From: Arenicella chitinivorans
GTDB lineage: Bacteria; Pseudomonadota; Gammaproteobacteria; Arenicellales; Arenicellaceae
Length of the DNA: 64,000 nt
Assembly: GCF_014651515.1 (NCBI RefSeq)
Contig: NZ_BMXA01000006.1
Span: 1-64,000, forward strand
Direction: 5' to 3'
Every line of letters begins with the position of its first letter. Within the stretch, counting starts at the first letter, position 1. Positions 54,568 to 62,810 of the stretch are shown here, one piece after another. The notes beneath the pieces are model-generated. The model did not search any database. It saw only the letters and a list, made by a program, of their open reading frames with translations, and had not been told where the DNA came from. The position numbers were made by a program, and so were the translations under genes.

Positions 54568-55164
54568 ATGCAGAATCAATATACCCTGATGCGGCACGGC
54601 GAAAGCCTTGCCAATCGAAAAGGACTGATCGTGAGCGCGCCAGAAAATGCGCTCAACGATTATGGCCTCACATCTAAAGGCGCTGATCAGGTGATCAGCG
54701 CCGCATTAAAGTCGCGTATTCACAGCGATACCTTAATTGTCAGCTCCGACTATCGCCGCGCCATTGAAACCGCTGAAATTGTCCACAGCGTGGTGGCCTG
54801 CAAACACGACATCGTACGCGATGAGCGGATTCGTGAGCGTTTTTTCGGCGACTGGGAATTAGAAGATCACCGACATTATGAGGACGTATGGCAGAACGAT
54901 TTGGCGTCGCCGACGAGTACTGACAATAACGTGGAACCGGTCCTTGACACCTTAGCGCGAGCGCAAAGCCTGATAGAGAGTCTGGAGGCAGATTACACCA
55001 ACCGATCCATTCTGCTCGTCAGTCATGGCGACGTACTACAGATTTTACTGGCACATTACCATCGCCTGAATCCACGCTTTCATCGCAGCTTGTCCGCCAT
55101 CGGCAATGCCGAAGTACGCTCCTTAGCAAAATTGGAATTGGCCAACAAATCCACCGCAGCGTGA
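54568..55164 (+). CDS. Histidine phosphatase family protein
   Basis: This 198-residue protein has the RHG motif LMRHGES (phospho-accepting His10), the second-helix signature SSDYRRAIETAE, ERFFGDWE and the second histidine in VSHGDVLQ. It belongs to the phosphoglycerate-mutase-like phosphatases. It is 17 bp after the PHP-GT4 gene and ends the cassette. In this context a soluble phosphatase for a sugar phosphate or phospholipid headgroup is plausible. It has no export signal. Confidence 0.87.
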   Translation: MQNQYTLMRHGESLANRKGLIVSAPENALNDYGLTSKGADQVISAALKSRIHSDTLIVSSDYRRAIETAEIVHSVVACKHDIVRDERIRERFFGDWELEDHRHYEDVWQNDLASPTSTDNNVEPVLDTLARAQSLIESLEADYTNRSILLVSHGDVLQILLAHYHRLNPRFHRSLSAIGNAEVRSLAKLELANKSTAA

Positions 55165-55221
55165 GTTCGCTTGCTACCATAACGATCAGGAATACAATTC
55201 ACTCGTTTTAATCATTCCCTT

Positions 55222-55286
55222 CGCCAACGCGTGGCGTTATGATTCTGGCTCGTGGTTTGCAGTCTGGCGGTGTTATTAACCGCCAG
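55222..55286 (+). promoter_or_regulatory. Hairpin array in the ndh upstream region
   Basis: Two hairpins lie in the 209-bp gap: CGCCA-ACGCG-TGGCG at 55222-55236 and a perfect 8-bp stem CTGGCGGT/ACCGCCAG at 55264-55286 with a 7-base loop. TGGCG/CGCCA recurs again near 55295. Neither stem has a T-run. They may end transcription of the phosphatase gene or form part of a structured ndh leader. Confidence 0.4.
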
Positions 55287-55336
55287 GTAAGTTGCGCCAG
55301 GTGAACAGTTGAATATTAGCCGCCCTGCGTTTTTTC

Positions 55337-55370
55337 GAAAGTTCCCCTGTAACAACTTTTAGGAACTTTC
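55337..55370 (+). promoter_or_regulatory. Hairpin that may hide the ndh ribosome-binding site
   Basis: GAAAGTTCC (55337-55345) and GGAACTTTC (55362-55370) are perfect inverted repeats around a 16-base loop. The Shine-Dalgarno AGGA (55361-55364), 9 bases before the ATG at 55374, lies at the base of the right arm. As RNA it could block initiation. As DNA it could be an operator for a dimeric regulator. Confidence 0.5.
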
Positions 55371-55373
55371 AAC

Positions 55374-56696
55374 ATGCAAACCTCTAACCTTTCAGCCGGG
55401 ACGGTGCCCCACGTGGTCATTGTCGGCGGTGGTGCGGGCGGTCTCGAGCTCGCAACCAAACTTGGCCATAAACTGGGCAAGCGCAACAAAGCCAATATCA
55501 CCCTGATCGACCAAAATCGTGTACACGTATGGAAACCACTACTCCACGAAGTGGCAACCGGTTCGCTGGATACGGAGATCGATGGCGTAGTGTACCGTGC
55601 CCATGCCGCGCGGCATGGTTACCACTTTCAACTCGGCAGTGTTTCTCACATCAATCGCGAGTCCCGCACACTGACCATTGATCCGATTCACGACGACGAT
55701 GGAAAACACGTCATCGACGCTCGTGAGATCGAATACGACACCCTGGTGTTAGCCGTCGGCAGCATCAGCAATGACTTTGGCACGGCAGGCGTGGCTGAGC
55801 ACTGTTTTCTACTTGACTCAAAAAAGCAAGCTGAGCGCTTTCAACGCACACTGCTAAATCAACTATTAAAATCCAGTCAAAAGGTGGATGCGACAGAGCC
55901 CTCCATTCGACTCGCCATCGTTGGCGCAGGCGCAACCGGCGTGGAACTCTCTGCCGAACTCTATCACGTGATCGAAGTCCTGAGCATTTACGACATGGAA
56001 GGCAGTGGCACACCCAAGCTTTATATTGACCTCATTGAAGCCGGGCCTCGAATTCTACCCGCGCTACCTGAACGAATCGCCGATTCCGCGGCCGATGAAC
56101 TGACGCGTTTGGGCGTTCAAATTCGCACTGACACACGCATCACGAAAGCCACTGCCGAAGGTTACTACGATGATAAATCCCAACTGATTGCAGCCGACCT
56201 CATGGTCTGGGCCGCCGGTGTGCGCGGCGCTGACTGGTTATCCACGCTCGGATTGGAGGTCAATCGTGCCAACCAGATCGAATGCCAATCCAGCCTGAAA
56301 ACCAAATCCGATGAGCGTATCTACGCACTCGGAGATTGCTGCGCGATCACGGACAGAAATGGTCAACGCATACCGCCCCGGGCGCAGGCCGCGCACCAGA
56401 TGGCTTCGGTAGTTGCGAACAATATAATGCGCGAAATGAAAGGCAAACCGCTGCAAGACTTCCGCTACGTGGATTATGGTTCATTGGTTAATCTGAGTCG
56501 CTTTTCCACCGTCGGCAGCCTGATGGGCAACTTAATGCGCGGGAGCATGTTTATTGAAGGCAAGATCGCGCGCCTGATGTATCTATCGCTATATCGAATG
56601 CATCAAATGGCGATCCACGGTTACCTAAAAGGCCCGTTCATCATCCTTCTAAGCAGTTTGTCGAAGATCATTAGGCCCAAAATAAAGCTACATTGA
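55374..56696 (+). CDS. ndh: Type II NADH:quinone dehydrogenase
   Basis: This 440-residue flavoprotein has two Rossmann motifs, FAD-binding VVIVGGGAGGLELA (residues 14-27) and NADH-binding IVGAGATGVELSAEL, plus YALGDCCAI near the C-terminus. It passes electrons from NADH to quinone without proton pumping. The C-terminal region (LYRMHQMAIHGYLKGPFIIL) is an amphipathic membrane anchor. It resembles E. coli Ndh in length (434). It has its own leader with hairpins and is convergent with the rhodanese gene. Confidence 0.94.
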   Translation: MQTSNLSAGTVPHVVIVGGGAGGLELATKLGHKLGKRNKANITLIDQNRVHVWKPLLHEVATGSLDTEIDGVVYRAHAARHGYHFQLGSVSHINRESRTLTIDPIHDDDGKHVIDAREIEYDTLVLAVGSISNDFGTAGVAEHCFLLDSKKQAERFQRTLLNQLLKSSQKVDATEPSIRLAIVGAGATGVELSAELYHVIEVLSIYDMEGSGTPKLYIDLIEAGPRILPALPERIADSAADELTRLGVQIRTDTRITKATAEGYYDDKSQLIAADLMVWAAGVRGADWLSTLGLEVNRANQIECQSSLKTKSDERIYALGDCCAITDRNGQRIPPRAQAAHQMASVVANNIMREMKGKPLQDFRYVDYGSLVNLSRFSTVGSLMGNLMRGSMFIEGKIARLMYLSLYRMHQMAIHGYLKGPFIILLSSLSKIIRPKIKLH

Positions 56697-56703
56697 GCCC
56701 GCC

Positions 56704-56742
56704 AACGCATTCGCAGAGAGCTGGACTTAGTGCGGATGCGTT
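56704..56742 (+). terminator. Terminator between ndh and the rhodanese gene
   Basis: Arms 56704-56715 (AACGCATTCGCA) and 56731-56742 (TGCGGATGCGTT) pair over 12 bp with one G-U pair, followed by TTACTTT on the plus strand. It starts 7 bp after the ndh stop. The right arm touches the stop codon of the converging rhodanese gene. Confidence 0.55.
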
Positions 56743-57137
56743 TACTTTGCAACCAACTCGAAGCCTTCGTCTAGCCAACCGGTCACACCACCGATCATCT
56801 TTTTTACCGGGCGCCCCAACTCAGCAAGGCGGATAGCGCCTTTATCCGCACCGTTGCAGTGTGGCCCAGCGCAGTAAACCACAAACAATGTATCGGGTGG
56901 ATAGGCGGCCAATGACGCCTGGTTAATTCGATGATGAGGCAAATTTTCCGCTGCGGGCAAATGACCTACCGTGTAAAGCGCCTCTGCGCGCACATCCAAC
57001 AACACAAAGTCCTGTCGCTGGTTCGATACGGCATGGTTCACATCCCAACAATCCGTCTCAAAAGTTAATAATGAGCGAAAATACGCGAGTGCGTCGGCAG
57101 AAGATGCGGCGGCGGGTCGAGATACGGCTGAAGACAT
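56742..57137 (-). CDS. Single-domain rhodanese-like protein
   Basis: This 131-residue protein has one rhodanese domain, with FVLLDVRAEALYTVGHLPAAENLPH and the active-site loop VVYCAGPHCNGADKG. The loop has a second Cys two residues past the usual CxxGxR region, so it may act as a redox pair or a persulfide carrier. It stands divergent from ftrA with 114 bp between the starts, a pairing I have seen in Pseudomonas-type genomes. FtrA probably regulates it. Confidence 0.87.
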   Translation of the reverse strand: MSSAVSRPAAASSADALAYFRSLLTFETDCWDVNHAVSNQRQDFVLLDVRAEALYTVGHLPAAENLPHHRINQASLAAYPPDTLFVVYCAGPHCNGADKGAIRLAELGRPVKKMIGGVTGWLDEGFELVAK

Positions 57138-57196
57138 AATGGGTTAACGGTTTAGTTTCGATGAATGCCTACTGTAGAGCGAGACACGTTGCATTG

Positions 57197-57239
57197 AAAT
57201 TGGCTTAAAAGCCATGTATCGTAAATTTTGAGCCAATTT
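57197..57239. promoter_or_regulatory. Inverted repeats in the ftrA/rhodanese promoter
   Basis: AAATTGGCT (57197-57205) and AGCCAATTT (57231-57239) are perfect 9-bp inverted repeats, 34 bp apart start to start. A smaller palindrome TGGCT-TAAA-AGCCA (57201-57214) overlaps the left arm, giving three TGGCT/AGCCA half-sites. The last lies 12 bp before the ftrA ATG. This is a probable FtrA operator, by position. Confidence 0.5.
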
Positions 57240-57251
57240 AGTTGAACGATT

Positions 57252-58187
57252 ATGAAACAGGTTGCCATTCTTGCCTACGACGGCGTTGCATTCTTTGAGC
57301 TAGCCTGTGCGGTGGAACTCTTTGCCCTACCCCGGCCTGAGTTTGCCAACTGGTATCAATCTCGTGTAGTGACCTTTGACCATACTGACCTGACTTCGAC
57401 CGCGGGCATTGGGCTGCGGACCGAGGTAGTTGACTCCTTAGCAAATGTTGATTTGTTGCTGATCCCATCTTGGCCGGTCCGACAAAACCAGATTCCACAG
57501 CGCGTGTCCGAAGCAGTTTGCAACCTGCATAAACAAGGTAAACAGATATTGAGCTTTTGTTCAGGCGCCTTCCTGTTGGGGTATCTCGGACTATTGAACG
57601 GCCGAAAAGCGACCACCCATTGGCGCTATGCCGACCTTTTTCAAGAATTGTTTCCTTCGGTGCAGTACCAGCATGACGTCTTGTACGTGATGCATCAAGA
57701 CATAGGCTGTTCAGCGGGCAGCGCAGCGGCGATTGATTTGGGGCTCGAACAAATTCGTCAGGACTTCGGTCTGGAGATGGCAAACACGGTCGCACAGCGG
57801 CTCGTGATGTCACCACATCGCAAAGGTGGACAGTCGCAATTCGTAGCCGCACCAATGCCAAAGCAATATAACCCCATATCGCCCATTTTAGACTGGGCAA
57901 CGTCACACATCTCATCCCCATTTACGGTGGCTGACATGGCCGCACAGGCCAGCATGTCACGCCGAAGTTTCGATCGGCATTTTCGTCAACACGTGGGCTG
58001 CAGCCCTAAGCAGTGGTTGATCGGTCAACGCATCGATCATGCTCGTCAATTGCTACAGGAGACCGGTTTCGACATCGAGCGCGTCGCAGGACACAGTGGC
58101 TTTGAGAGTGCCACCGCACTGCGCCATCATTTTCGCCAACAGTTGGGTGTGTCACCGAGGCAATATCGCGATCAATTCGGTCACTGA
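57252..58187 (+). CDS. ftrA: FtrA-like transcriptional regulator (GlxA/AraC family)
   Basis: This 311-residue regulator has an N-terminal DJ-1/PfpI-like domain (to about 175; VAILAYDGVAFFELACAVELF, FCSGAFLLGYLGLLNGRKAT) and a C-terminal AraC pair (about 215-311; TVADMAAQASMSRRSFDRHF and HSGFESATALRHHFRQQLG). VMSPHRKGGQSQF before the DNA-binding region is the segment typical of FtrA. Inducer unknown. It is divergent from the rhodanese gene and 124 bp upstream of the molybdoenzyme. Confidence 0.9.
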   Translation: MKQVAILAYDGVAFFELACAVELFALPRPEFANWYQSRVVTFDHTDLTSTAGIGLRTEVVDSLANVDLLLIPSWPVRQNQIPQRVSEAVCNLHKQGKQILSFCSGAFLLGYLGLLNGRKATTHWRYADLFQELFPSVQYQHDVLYVMHQDIGCSAGSAAAIDLGLEQIRQDFGLEMANTVAQRLVMSPHRKGGQSQFVAAPMPKQYNPISPILDWATSHISSPFTVADMAAQASMSRRSFDRHFRQHVGCSPKQWLIGQRIDHARQLLQETGFDIERVAGHSGFESATALRHHFRQQLGVSPRQYRDQFGH

Positions 58188-58311
58188 CAAATCTGCATAA
58201 GTAAGATATTCTGTCCAGCACACTAGCGCCTGTTTTTCGCTCACAGTTCCACGTAGGGCTGGGCATGAAGACTGTGCACTACCACGAATAAAATCTAAAA
58301 CCGGAGTGAGT

Positions 58312-60435
58312 ATGTCTGAATCCACGCAAACGCATTACCGCGCCTGCCACTTATGTGAAGCTATCTGCGGCCTGGTAATCACCACCAAAGGGGACGAAGT
58401 CGTTTCAATTAAGGGCGACAAAGAGGACCCGGTCAGTAAAGGGTTTATTTGTCCGAAAGCCACTGCAATCGCTGACATACACACCGATCCAGACCGAATC
58501 CGCCAACCCATGAAACGAGTCGGTGATCAGTGGACACCAATTTCCTGGGATGAAGCCATTGAACTGACCGCGCAGAAACTGGTCGAGACTCAACAACAAC
58601 ATGGTGCGAATTCGGTGGGGTTTTATGCCGGTAATCCTGGTGTGCATAACTACGGTAACATGACACATGGTCCGCTATTGCGGCGCGCGGTCAAAACTCG
58701 TAATAATTACTCCGCGACGTCTCTGGATCAGCTGCCACATCACCTGACCTCTTACGCACTGTATGGCCATCAATCGTTTATTCCTGTCCCCGATATCGAC
58801 CGAACGCAATTGATGGTGATTTTTGGTGGCAACCCGCTCGCTTCAAATGGCAGCATTATGACCATGCCGAATGCGCCTGGCCGCTTCAAAGCTCTACAGG
58901 CACGCGGCGGACGCTTAGTCGTTGTCGACCCGCGACGTACCGAAACCGCCAATATTGCAGATCAACATTTGTTCGTGCGGCCAGGTCAAGATGCGTACGT
59001 GTTGATGGCCATTATTCATACGTTGTTCAAAGAAAAATGGCTCAATCACGACCATCTTACACCTTACCTGAACGACCTTGATCAGGTCGAGGCTGCGGTA
59101 ACCGAGTTCGATCTTGCACTGGCGGAGCAACAGTCGGGCATCCAAGCCGCCGACATTAAGCAGCTTGCTTACGATCTAGCTCATACCGACAAAGCGGTTC
59201 TTTACGGCCGCATGGGCGTCTCAGTTCAGCGCTTCGGCGCTTTGTGTCAATGGGCAATTCAAATTATCAACATTCTGATTGGCGCACTCGATAGCGAAGG
59301 TGGTGCACTGGTACCCTCACCGGCCTTTGGCTTCATCACCAAGGGCGCTAATGGGGCCGGTCACTTCGACTTGTTTCGGTCTCGTGTCAGTGATTTACCT
59401 GAGTTCGCAGGTGAATTACCGACCGTTGCTCTGGCTGAGGAAATGCTGACGCCAGGGGAAGACCAAATCCGTGCGATGGTCACAATTGCCGGCAATCCAG
59501 TGATCTCGGCAGCCAACGCTTCTCAGCTTGATACTGCATTTGCACAGTTGGATTTCTATGTGGCAATCGACTTCTATATTAACGCCACAACGCGGCATGC
59601 CAATGTAATCCTGCCACCGACCAGTCCTTTGGAACACGACCACTACGACATCGCCTTTCTGCGCCTGGCCGTGCACGACAGTGCTCGTTATAACCCAGCC
59701 GTGTTCGAACCAGCAGAAGATGCACTGCATGATTGGGAGATCTTTAATGCGCTGAGCGCCAGAATCGCAGCGCTCAAAGGGGTCGATTTCAAGCCACTGC
59801 CCGCACCGGATCAACTGATCGCGCACGGCATCGAGCATGGCCCGTATGGTAAAAATCAGCAGCCTACGATGCACTTAAGCATGGACCAGCTCAAAAATGC
59901 CTCACACGGGGTAGATCTTGGCCCGCTCAAAACGGGTCTGATACAACGTCTCAACACGGAAGATTCGAAAATACATTGCGCACCTGAATTTATAATCAAT
60001 GACTTAAAACGTCTTCTTGCGTCAAAAGGTGAAGTGGACTCAAAGGCGCTGCTCTTAATTGGGCGTCGACATATTCGCAGTAATAACTCATGGATGCATA
60101 ACTATCATCGCCTCGTTAAAGGTAAACCGCGCTGGCAATTAATGATGCATCCAGATGACTTATCGCGACTTGGTATCGACGATGCCAGCGAAGTAATAAT
60201 TGAGTCGCGTGTGGGGCAAGTAACTACCACGGTCCTTGCAACCGACGAAGTCATGCCCGGGGTAGTGAGTTTGCCACACGGTTGGGGGCACCAACGCAAG
60301 GGGATCAAGTTACAAATTGCTCAGCAACAATTCGGGGTCAACTGCAACGAACTGACTGACAACAAGCTGATTGACGAACTTTGCGGGAATGCTGCCTTAA
60401 ACGGTGTTCCAGTACAGGTGCGTCTAGCTGGCTAG
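58312..60435 (+). CDS. Molybdopterin oxidoreductase with N-terminal 4Fe-4S site
   Basis: This 707-residue DMSO-reductase-family protein starts at ATG 58312, 5 bases after GGAG. Cys12, Cys15, Cys19 and Cys47 form the [4Fe-4S] site. MGD-binding regions are present: GNPGVHNYGNM, IFGGNPLASNG, VVDPRRTETANIAD, and the C-terminal molydop-binding domain (VSLPHGWGHQRKG). No Cys or Sec exists between residues 48 and 300 to bind molybdenum. At the usual place near 134-141 stands YSATSLDQ, so Ser or Asp may be the ligand. There is no Tat signal, so it is cytoplasmic. It resembles uncharacterised single-subunit formate-dehydrogenase-like proteins. Substrate unknown. Confidence 0.87.
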   Translation: MSESTQTHYRACHLCEAICGLVITTKGDEVVSIKGDKEDPVSKGFICPKATAIADIHTDPDRIRQPMKRVGDQWTPISWDEAIELTAQKLVETQQQHGANSVGFYAGNPGVHNYGNMTHGPLLRRAVKTRNNYSATSLDQLPHHLTSYALYGHQSFIPVPDIDRTQLMVIFGGNPLASNGSIMTMPNAPGRFKALQARGGRLVVVDPRRTETANIADQHLFVRPGQDAYVLMAIIHTLFKEKWLNHDHLTPYLNDLDQVEAAVTEFDLALAEQQSGIQAADIKQLAYDLAHTDKAVLYGRMGVSVQRFGALCQWAIQIINILIGALDSEGGALVPSPAFGFITKGANGAGHFDLFRSRVSDLPEFAGELPTVALAEEMLTPGEDQIRAMVTIAGNPVISAANASQLDTAFAQLDFYVAIDFYINATTRHANVILPPTSPLEHDHYDIAFLRLAVHDSARYNPAVFEPAEDALHDWEIFNALSARIAALKGVDFKPLPAPDQLIAHGIEHGPYGKNQQPTMHLSMDQLKNASHGVDLGPLKTGLIQRLNTEDSKIHCAPEFIINDLKRLLASKGEVDSKALLLIGRRHIRSNNSWMHNYHRLVKGKPRWQLMMHPDDLSRLGIDDASEVIIESRVGQVTTTVLATDEVMPGVVSLPHGWGHQRKGIKLQIAQQQFGVNCNELTDNKLIDELCGNAALNGVPVQVRLAG

Positions 60436-60486
60436 CACCGAAACCGATTACTCACTGGCGGAGCATTCCAGCACCGCCAAAATCGA

Positions 60487-61590
60487 TTAAGCCGGACGCT
60501 GAGCGGGGATCGCAGGCGTACTCAATTGTACATCAGAATTTTGCGCACGGTGACGCAAATAATGATCCATCAACACGATGGCGAGCATTGCCTCTGCGAT
60601 CGGTACGGCACGAATCCCAACACAGGGGTCATGACGGCCTTTGGTCACCACTTCGACCGGCTCGCCCTGCCTATTCACGCTCATTCCTGGCTTTGTAATA
60701 CTCGACGTCGGTTTGAGTGCCAGACTGGCAATAATATCCTGACCGCTGGAAATGCCACCCAAAATGCCACCAGCGTTATTGCTGGCAAAACCGTCTGGAA
60801 ATATTTCATCGCGGTGCTCGGAGCCACGTTGTGCTACGGCATCAAACCCTGCACCAATCTCCACGCCTTTCACCGCGTTGATGCTCATAAGCGCCTTAGC
60901 TATGTCGGCATCCAATTCATTGAACACCGGCTCCCCTAGCCCCACCGGTACCTGCTTAGCCACCACGGTGATCTTGGCACCGACCGAGTCACCGTCGCGG
61001 CGCAGTTGCGTGATCAACTCCTCCATCGCGCCTACCTTACTGGCGTCTGGGCAGTTGAAGGGGTTCTGGCTGATCTCGGCGAAGTCCACCGAATCAATAT
61101 GGATATGACCCATTTGTGCGAGGTAGGCTTGAATCTCGATGCCCGCCTTCTCTCGTAGGTATTTCTTGGCAATGCCACCTGCCGCCACAATCATTGCCGT
61201 GGTGCGCGCAGATGAACGACCGCCGCCACGGTAATCACGATGGCCGTATTTGCGAAAATAGGTATAGTCCGCATGCCCTGGCCGAAAGGTATCCATGATA
61301 TTGGAGTAATCTTTCGACTTCTGGTCGGTGTTGTGAATAATCATACCGATCGACGTGCCGGTGGTTTTGCCTTCAAACACACCCGAAAAAATCTGTACTT
61401 CGTCTGGTTCACGGCGCTGTGTAGTGAACTTGGACTGACCGGGTTTGCGACGATCCAGATCCGGTTGCAGGTCCGCCTCAGACAGTTCGAGGTTCGGTGG
61501 GCAGCCATCCACAATGCAACCGATACCGCGTCCATGACTCTCACCAAACGTGGTTACTTTGAATAATTTTCCAATGCTACTGTCACTCAC
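60487..61590 (-). CDS. aroC: Chorismate synthase
   Basis: This 367-residue FMN-dependent enzyme eliminates phosphate from EPSP to give chorismate, the last shared step to aromatic amino acids and folate. Signatures are [36 protein letters not shown], the paired-arginine region [11 protein letters not shown] and the C-terminal [17 protein letters not shown]. It starts at GTG 61590, overlapping the mrp stop by one base, so the two are coupled. Confidence 0.95.
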   Translation of the reverse strand: MSDSSIGKLFKVTTFGESHGRGIGCIVDGCPPNLELSEADLQPDLDRRKPGQSKFTTQRREPDEVQIFSGVFEGKTTGTSIGMIIHNTDQKSKDYSNIMDTFRPGHADYTYFRKYGHRDYRGGGRSSARTTAMIVAAGGIAKKYLREKAGIEIQAYLAQMGHIHIDSVDFAEISQNPFNCPDASKVGAMEELITQLRRDGDSVGAKITVVAKQVPVGLGEPVFNELDADIAKALMSINAVKGVEIGAGFDAVAQRGSEHRDEIFPDGFASNNAGGILGGISSGQDIIASLALKPTSSITKPGMSVNRQGEPVEVVTKGRHDPCVGIRAVPIAEAMLAIVLMDHYLRHRAQNSDVQLSTPAIPAQRPA

Positions 61591-62711
61591 TAGCTATTCT
61601 CCACCACGATATTTGGAAACTTGGAACTAAAATCTTTCTTTTTAATCGACAGCTTACCGGCAATTCTTAATGCGATATCTCGATATCGAGCAGCCGTTTT
61701 AGACGTTGGTTCGGCAACCACCGTTGGCGTGCCGGAATCGGCAAGTTCGCGAATGGCCATTTCTAATGGAATTTCACCGAGTAACTCCAGATCGTATTCA
61801 TCCGCCATCTTCTGCGCGCCATGTGCACCAAAAATCGCCTCTTCGTGACCGCATTGGGTGCAGACATGGGTACTCATATTTTCGATCACGCCAAACACTG
61901 GAACCGACACTTTGTCGAACATTTTATAGGCCTTACGCGCATCCAGTAGCGCGATATCTTGTGGTGTGGTGACGATGACCGCGCCAGACACCGGCACTTT
62001 TTGCGACAAAGTAAGTTGTATATCACCAGTACCTGGTGGCAGATCAATGATCAGATAGTCGACGTCCTGGCCATCGTTGGCCCAATCGGTACCGCGCAGC
62101 ATTTGTTCAAGCGCTTGAGTGACCATCGGACCGCGCCAGATCATGGGCGTGTCTTCTTCGACCAGAAAACCAATCGACATGATTTTTAGTTGGTGGTTCT
62201 GCATCGGCAACAACATTTTGTTGTCTAATGCCTCGGGTTTGCCCTGTATACCCAACATACGAGGCTGACTTGGTCCATATATATCAGCATCGAGCACGGC
62301 GACCTGTGCACCAGCCGCAGCCAGGGCAAGCGCCAGATTTGCTGCCACGGTGCTTTTGCCTACGCCGCCCTTGCCTGAGGCAACCGCAATGATGTTTTTC
62401 ACGCCGTCTACGCCGCGCACACCTTGTTGTGCTGAATGCGAAAGAATATCTTGCTGAACCAAAAGCTGCACGTCGCGGCCTTGCAGGTCCAGCCCTTGCA
62501 GCGCATCCACAGCCAATTGCGCTAATGACGCGTGAATTTGCTCAGACACTGGGTAACCTTTTGTCAGATTGATCGCAATCGACTGATCAGTCACCTTCAC
62601 ATTGGTGAGTGCGCGACCGGCGGTCAGCGCAGATTTAGTGTAGGGGTCGACCACAGCTTGTAGCTGTGTCGTAATGGCGGTTATTAGCTGTTCAGACATA
62701 CTGTCAGACAT
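61590..62711 (-). CDS. mrp: Mrp/NBP35 family P-loop iron-sulfur carrier
   Basis: This roughly 373-residue protein has an N-terminal MIP18/DUF59 domain (to about 95) and a ParA-like ATPase with the deviant Walker [20 protein letters not shown], and [14 protein letters not shown] CxxC in HVCTQCGHE would bridge an Fe-S cluster in the dimer. It delivers Fe-S clusters to client proteins. The start is uncertain: ATGs at 62765, 62711 and 62699 are in frame and none has a clear ribosome-binding site. Confidence 0.92.
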   Translation of the reverse strand: MSDSMSEQLITAITTQLQAVVDPYTKSALTAGRALTNVKVTDQSIAINLTKGYPVSEQIHASLAQLAVDALQGLDLQGRDVQLLVQQDILSHSAQQGVRGVDGVKNIIAVASGKGGVGKSTVAANLALALAAAGAQVAVLDADIYGPSQPRMLGIQGKPEALDNKMLLPMQNHQLKIMSIGFLVEEDTPMIWRGPMVTQALEQMLRGTDWANDGQDVDYLIIDLPPGTGDIQLTLSQKVPVSGAVIVTTPQDIALLDARKAYKMFDKVSVPVFGVIENMSTHVCTQCGHEEAIFGAHGAQKMADEYDLELLGEIPLEMAIRELADSGTPTVVAEPTSKTAARYRDIALRIAGKLSIKKKDFSSKFPNIVVENS

Positions 62712-62810
62712 GGGAGACACATTGGAGCGTAATGCTACCACTGTGCCACCCATTTCGCCATGCACGTTCAGGCCATAATTGTCTCGGATTTGAGTATGCT
62801 CAGTGATTAA

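Noticed and set aside
57250-57921. Long minus-strand frame (223 codons) opposite ftrA
   Set aside because: Antisense to a gene with clear DJ-1 and AraC motifs. Low-complexity Arg/Ser-rich product without a family.
60456-60479. TGGCGG/CCGCCA stem between the molybdoenzyme and aroC
   Set aside because: Six pairs only, with a large loop and three A residues after it. Not convincing as a terminator.
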